Source: Hyphomicrobium sp.
GTDB taxonomy: Bacteria > Pseudomonadota > Alphaproteobacteria > Rhizobiales > Hyphomicrobiaceae
DNA length: 64,000 nucleotides
NCBI GenBank assembly: GCA_002928735.1
Contig: PERL01000010.1
Location: 61,011-125,010, forward strand
Reading direction: 5' to 3'
The first letter of the stretch is position 1. Each line of letters starts with the position of its first letter. The notes beneath the pieces are model-generated. The model saw only the letters and a program-made list of their open reading frames with translations, was not told the origin of the DNA and ran no database searches. This document shows, piece after piece, positions 59,925 to 64,000 of the stretch. The translations under genes and the position numbers were made by a program.

Positions 59925-62072
59925 CTAGGTATGTCCATTCAGAATGAGGCCGCGCCGCGCTGATCCTGCCGCGGCGATCGCTGCATCCGCTGTCTCCTCC
60001 AAGTCGGCTTGTGGGGTATCGCCTTCGCGCGCCACAACCAGAACATCGCTAGCCAGCGGCAGCAACGTCAAAACCGCGTCGTCCTCTAGGATTGGTCCTG
60101 CGTCGATCACGACGAGATCATAAGATCGCGCCAAAGCTGCCAATCCATCAGCGAGCCGCTGCCGCTGGGTCGCCTTGAGGCGCCGCAAATCAGCAAGTGC
60201 AATCGGCAGCACTGAGAGACCGGAGCGGTCGTCACGCGTTGTGATGCTCGCCAAATCGTCCTTGCTGTCGAGCACGACCACAGTGCCGCTATCAAGGCGC
60301 TGTGCAAAGATTTCGGACAGATCGGCGTTGGCCGACGAGCCATCCACCAGAAGCGTGCGCTCGCCTGCAAGCGCGGCGGCATAGGCAATGGCAAGTGCGG
60401 TGGACGACGCGCCAGCTCCCGTCCGCGGCGACACAATTGCCACGATGGCAGTCGTCCCATCCTTGGCCGCTGCCCGGAGAGTGCTCATCAATCGTAGGAT
60501 GGCTTGTCGGTAGCGGGCAGCCGGCGGATTTTGTGGATCTGTCACCGCCTGCAGAATGTCGGCGAAATGGGGGTGCGCGGGTCCGCCGCCGAGCCACGAC
60601 TGGGTCCGCTCCATCACCGACTTCGCAGATCCAAGCATGGGCAACGTCGCCCGGACGGGCAATGCGGCAAGTGCCGGGCGCCGCGTCTCTTCCGGCCGCA
60701 CGCTCCCATCGAGCGCATCGCCCAGCAAGGCCCGCCCAATGCCAACGCCAAGTCCGCCGAGCCCACCAAGCGCGAGGAACAGCAGTGGCGAGGGAAAACT
60801 TTGACGTGTCGGTACGGCAGCCGGCGTGATGATGCGGGCTTCGGGAGTGGTCAGATTGGCCTGCTCCAGCGATTCCTTTGCCCGTGCGATGAAGGCGCCG
60901 AGCAGTTCGCGCGATGTCGCGAGATCCTGCTCCAATTCTCGCATTTTGATTTGCGCCGTGTTCGAAGCACCAACCTCTCGCTTCGCGCGCTCGGTGGCAG
61001 CCAAAATCTCCCGCTCGCGCGCCTTGGCGATGTCGGCCTCTCCCTTCGAGCTGGCCGCAATGCGATTGAGTTCGTTGTCGATCTGTCCCTGCAGTTCTCT
61101 GAGTTGCGATCGGACGTCGATCAAGACAGGGTGCCGGCCCTTCAGCTGCTGAGAGAGGGCCGCTTCGCGCCGGGCGATCTGGGAATACTGCTCGCGCAGT
61201 TTTTGCACCAGCCCTGACTTGACGGCTTCGGGCAAAAGTTCCGGCGTGCCGGACCGCGCGGCGGCGCGGGCCTGCTCCAGTCGTGCGGCTGCTTCCGCTG
61301 CCACGGATCGCGCCGTCGCCAGTTCGATATTGAGTTTGCCGAGTTGCTGCTCTGAGACGATGCCTCCCTCAGAGACAACGATGCGATTGGCCTTGCGGAA
61401 ATCGTCGAGCTGCTTTTCCCCGAGCCGCACCTTCTCGCGAAGTTCGCCGATCCGGGCATCGATCAGGCTGTTGGCTTTCCGCGACTCTTGAGCCTTGGCT
61501 ACCGTCTGATCATCGAGGTAGGCCTGCATGATCGCATTTGCGAGCCTAGCCGCCTTGGCCGGAGATGAACTGTTGACCTCCACCTCCAGGACATAAGACT
61601 TCGCAGCCCGCTTCACCCGAACATGCCGGGCCAGCATTTCGATCGCATGTGTTTCGGCATCGACAACGGGCCGCGGCCCACGAATGAGGTCCTTGAACTC
61701 AGCCAGCGGGCCCGTTGCCGGCTCGGTATAAAAATCCGGATCATCGACGAGCTTTTCCCGCTCCACGACCCGCCGCAGCACGCTATCGGAAGCCAGGATC
61801 GAGACCTGGCTTTCGACCAGAGAGGCGTCGTTGCCATATCCGGCCGGGTTGATCTCTTCCGTCACGATCCGCCGGGCACGGGGATCGACAAAGACCGCGC
61901 CGGTCGCCGTGTAGGTCGGGGGCGTGCTGGCCAGAATGAGAAAAGCAGCGATCAGGCCGGCAAGTGGCCCGAGGACCAGCCACCATCGATAACGCCGCAG
62001 AATACCCATCAGTCCGCGGACATCGAGTCGCGAACTTGAACGATCGGGTGCATGTTTTGCATTGCTATTCAT
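59925..62072 (-). CDS. Wzz/Wzc-like polysaccharide co-polymerase with degenerate kinase site
   Basis: A 715-aa protein: Wzz N-domain with membrane helix (about 30-50), the GNVR-type coiled coils (about 190-440), a second membrane helix, and a C-terminal nucleotide-binding-like domain. The Walker A region reads SPRTGAGASS (548-557), lacking the essential Lys of BY-kinases; the Walker A' site reads LLVDGSSANAD and has lost the usual second Asp/Arg; no Tyr-rich tail is present. It therefore probably controls chain length without kinase activity. ATG 62072 is chosen; a TTG start at 62147 is possible. Confidence 0.9.
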   Translation of the reverse strand: MNSNAKHAPDRSSSRLDVRGLMGILRRYRWWLVLGPLAGLIAAFLILASTPPTYTATGAVFVDPRARRIVTEEINPAGYGNDASLVESQVSILASDSVLRRVVEREKLVDDPDFYTEPATGPLAEFKDLIRGPRPVVDAETHAIEMLARHVRVKRAAKSYVLEVEVNSSSPAKAARLANAIMQAYLDDQTVAKAQESRKANSLIDARIGELREKVRLGEKQLDDFRKANRIVVSEGGIVSEQQLGKLNIELATARSVAAEAAARLEQARAAARSGTPELLPEAVKSGLVQKLREQYSQIARREAALSQQLKGRHPVLIDVRSQLRELQGQIDNELNRIAASSKGEADIAKAREREILAATERAKREVGASNTAQIKMRELEQDLATSRELLGAFIARAKESLEQANLTTPEARIITPAAVPTRQSFPSPLLFLALGGLGGLGVGIGRALLGDALDGSVRPEETRRPALAALPVRATLPMLGSAKSVMERTQSWLGGGPAHPHFADILQAVTDPQNPPAARYRQAILRLMSTLRAAAKDGTTAIVAIVSPRTGAGASSTALAIAYAAALAGERTLLVDGSSANADLSEIFAQRLDSGTVVVLDSKDDLASITTRDDRSGLSVLPIALADLRRLKATQRQRLADGLAALARSYDLVVIDAGPILEDDAVLTLLPLASDVLVVAREGDTPQADLEETADAAIAAAGSARRGLILNGHT

Positions 62073-62428
62073 AGGCTTAACAAATATCCCGATCGCTCCT
62101 GCATGGCCTGCGCCGGTTCCCGGTTGAAGTGTCTCATTTGCTTCCAACCCGGCCCAGGATGGGTGCGGTTTGTCCGGCAGCGGAACATTTCAACCCCGGG
62201 TTGGGGCGGAGGGAGGCTGCACAGGGGGCTGGTCTGCAAGCCGTGTGCCTTCGTCACGCCGGTTTGGGCAAAATGGTTATTCCGTCTGCCCACGTTTCGG
62301 TTCACACTGTTGCACTGCACAATGAGGGGCTGCCATGAAACCATATTTTGGCTCGGGCCTTGCGTGTGGGCCGGTGCGCTGTTGTCTGATGGTCGGCGCG
62401 CGGTGAAATAAGTGCAGGGAAGTTGCGC
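62073..62428. other. Divergent promoter region of the polysaccharide locus
   Basis: 356 bp between the co-polymerase gene (minus) and the sugar transferase gene (plus). No gene; short open frames are unsupported. No terminator or EcfG-like promoter is visible. It should hold the promoters for both directions. Confidence 0.5.
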
Positions 62429-63886
62429 GTGAGTGTTCGGTTCGACAGTTTTCCGGGGTCTGATGAGGCGCGCGCGACCCGTGCTCGATTAGGGCGGACG
62501 AGTTTCGCCGTCGCCGCCTTTACGGTCGAGGTCGCAACGATCCTGCTTGTCGCTTTGACCGTTGGTGCGGCTTACCACCTTGCCGCTTACGGAGATGCTG
62601 GGTCCTTCCAGTCGTATCTCGCGGTGGGTGGCATCGCAGCCTTCGCCTACACGATGCCATTCGTGTTTCGTGAAGAATACTCCGTTCAGTCCTATCTCGA
62701 GGGCCACCGTGAGTTTGGCCGCACATTCTTTGTCTGGAACACGGCGTTCCTCAGCTTGGCCGTCGTCGGCTTTCTCACCAAATCGACCGACCTCGCCTCT
62801 CGCGGCATGCTGGTATTGTTCTATTGCGGCGGTCTTGCAGCACTGACAGCCACCTCGGTTCTGACCCGTTCTGCGCTGCTGTCCCTCATCGCCTCGCACC
62901 GCTTGACCGCACGCCGCATCATGCTGGTGGGTCCGGAAGATGAAATCCGCCACGTTCAGTCAGAATTCGCCGTTCGGCCCACGGGCATCCGCATTGTCGC
63001 TACGCAAACCTTGCCGGCCCCGTGTTCCGGCGAGTCTGCCGACCGCGATGCCACCCTCGCCCGTACTCTTGAAACAGCCGTCGAAAAAGCCCGATTGATC
63101 GGCGTCGATGATGTCGTGCTCCTTGTCGAGTGGTCGCGCACCGCGCTCATTCAAAACATCATTGCCGCATTTTCGCTGATGCCTGTTGCCATTCATCTCG
63201 GCGCCTCAAGCCTGCTGGGACGTTTCTCGGAAGCTCGCGTCTCCCGTCTTGACGCTTTGACAGCGCTCTCCCTCACCGCCCCGCCGCTCGGACCGCTTCA
63301 GGTGGCCGCCAAGCGGACGTTCGACATCGTCTTGGCCGCGATGGCGATTATCTTACTTGCGCCCGTGTTCTCGGCCATCGCGGCTGCCATCAAGTTGACG
63401 AGCCCGGGCCCTGTTTTCTTTCGCCAGCGCCGCCGCGGCTACAACAACTGCGAATTCCGCATTTGGAAATTCCGCACGATGTCGACGCTCGATGATGGCC
63501 CGCATATCGAACAGGCCCGGGCCGACGACGCCCGCCTCACGGCAATCGGGCGGTATCTGCGCCGTTTCAATCTCGACGAACTTCCCCAGTTACTCAACGT
63601 CCTGAAGGGAGAGATGTCGCTCGTGGGCCCGCGACCCCACGCCGTTGCCCACGACCAGATCTACGAAAAGCGAATCCTGTCGTACCCTCGCCGCCTCAAT
63701 ATGAAGCCCGGCATCACGGGTTGGGCGCAGGTCAACGGGTTCCGCGGCCGCACTGAAACCGACGAGGCCATGCGCGCCCGCGTCGAATACGATCTCCATT
63801 ACATCGACAACTGGTCGATCCCCTTCGACCTTTATATTCTTGCACTGACAGTGCTTTCCCCAAAAGCCTTTCGCAACGCCCACTAA
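62429..63886 (+). CDS. Undecaprenyl-phosphate sugar phosphotransferase (WbaP/WcaJ-type)
   Basis: A 485-aa polyprenyl-phosphate hexose-1-phosphate transferase that starts repeat-unit synthesis. It has about four N-terminal helices, a CoA-binding-like middle part (RRIMLVGPEDEIRHV), a fifth helix (DIVLAAMAIILLAPVFSAIA) and the catalytic C-terminal domain with FRQRRRGYN, WKFRTM, DELPQLLNVLKGEMSLVGP and MKPGITGWAQVNGFRG. GTG at 62429 is 8 nt after AGGGA; a TTG two codons upstream is possible. Divergent from the co-polymerase. The sugar is probably glucose or galactose. Confidence 0.94.
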   Translation: MSVRFDSFPGSDEARATRARLGRTSFAVAAFTVEVATILLVALTVGAAYHLAAYGDAGSFQSYLAVGGIAAFAYTMPFVFREEYSVQSYLEGHREFGRTFFVWNTAFLSLAVVGFLTKSTDLASRGMLVLFYCGGLAALTATSVLTRSALLSLIASHRLTARRIMLVGPEDEIRHVQSEFAVRPTGIRIVATQTLPAPCSGESADRDATLARTLETAVEKARLIGVDDVVLLVEWSRTALIQNIIAAFSLMPVAIHLGASSLLGRFSEARVSRLDALTALSLTAPPLGPLQVAAKRTFDIVLAAMAIILLAPVFSAIAAAIKLTSPGPVFFRQRRRGYNNCEFRIWKFRTMSTLDDGPHIEQARADDARLTAIGRYLRRFNLDELPQLLNVLKGEMSLVGPRPHAVAHDQIYEKRILSYPRRLNMKPGITGWAQVNGFRGRTETDEAMRARVEYDLHYIDNWSIPFDLYILALTVLSPKAFRNAH

Positions 63887-63960
63887 CTCAGTCGATCTCC
63901 GTATGCGCTCCGCGAGGGGAACAGATATGCCGTCTTGCGACAGACGCGAGGGGGGGCGGG

Positions 63961-64000
63961 GGAAGGAAGGAAGGAAGGAAGGAAGGAAGGAAGGAAGGAA
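63961..64000. repeat. (GGAA)10 microsatellite at the window end
   Basis: Ten perfect GGAA tetranucleotides reaching the last base, so the true length is unknown. Preceded by a G-rich stretch. It lies 74 bp after the sugar transferase stop and is outside any gene seen here. Confidence 0.9.

Overview
The window is a GC-rich chromosomal segment of an alphaproteobacterium, most likely Hyphomicrobiales (Rhizobiales), possibly near Hyphomicrobium. The evidence is an NdvA-type glucan exporter, DUF1236, DUF2244 and DUF2380 proteins, a PPi-type phosphofructokinase, a rhizobial Ku/LigD operon, and many matches to the alphaproteobacterial EcfG stress promoter (GGAAC, 17 nt, GTT). Taxonomy is inferred from gene content only.

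Layout. 0-20 kb is mostly housekeeping: a crotonase and a CoA-binding protein, a GH3 glycosidase, RibA, a barrel transporter, an AraC regulator divergent from a Tat sulfatase and a Cys-rich protein, NdvA, a methyltransferase-like protein with a HAD phosphatase, a four-gene Gld-type ABC operon, DUF2244, DUF2946 and an exported superoxide dismutase. 20-40.9 kb is a stress and accessory region. It holds a tight kaiC-kaiB-kaiB-PAS/HWE-kinase operon without kaiA, a lone receiver protein, a PHB-depolymerase-like esterase, a PPi-PFK, small secreted or membrane proteins, and an NHEJ operon (ku, an 85-aa gene, ligD PE-Pol, a separate ATP ligase) with 4-bp overlaps at every junction. Promoters matching the EcfG consensus lie upstream of the kai operon and of many of the small genes, so much of this region is probably one general-stress regulon.

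40.9-50.9 kb is an integrated island of about 10 kb bounded by 45-bp direct repeats, one of which is the 3' part of an intact tRNA-Thr(TGT). It carries two tyrosine recombinases, a Xis-like gene, AlpA, a replication-type HTH protein, a DnaB-like helicase, a terminase-small-like protein, and cargo including a secreted protein built of 12 octapeptide repeats and a Rap1a-like protein. It resembles a phage satellite.

51-64 kb is a Wzx/Wzy-type exopolysaccharide or adhesin locus: a priming sugar transferase, a Wzz/Wzc-like co-polymerase with a degenerate kinase site, a WecG/TagA transferase, three GT4-type transferases, a flippase, a GINT1-like protein and a Tat-exported GH10 glycanase. The window ends in a (GGAA)10 microsatellite.

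Main points to recheck: the in-frame TAA that splits the kai-linked HWE kinase, the EcfG promoter cluster including one palindromic bidirectional site, the small gene inside the NHEJ operon, and the composition and remodelled right end of the island.
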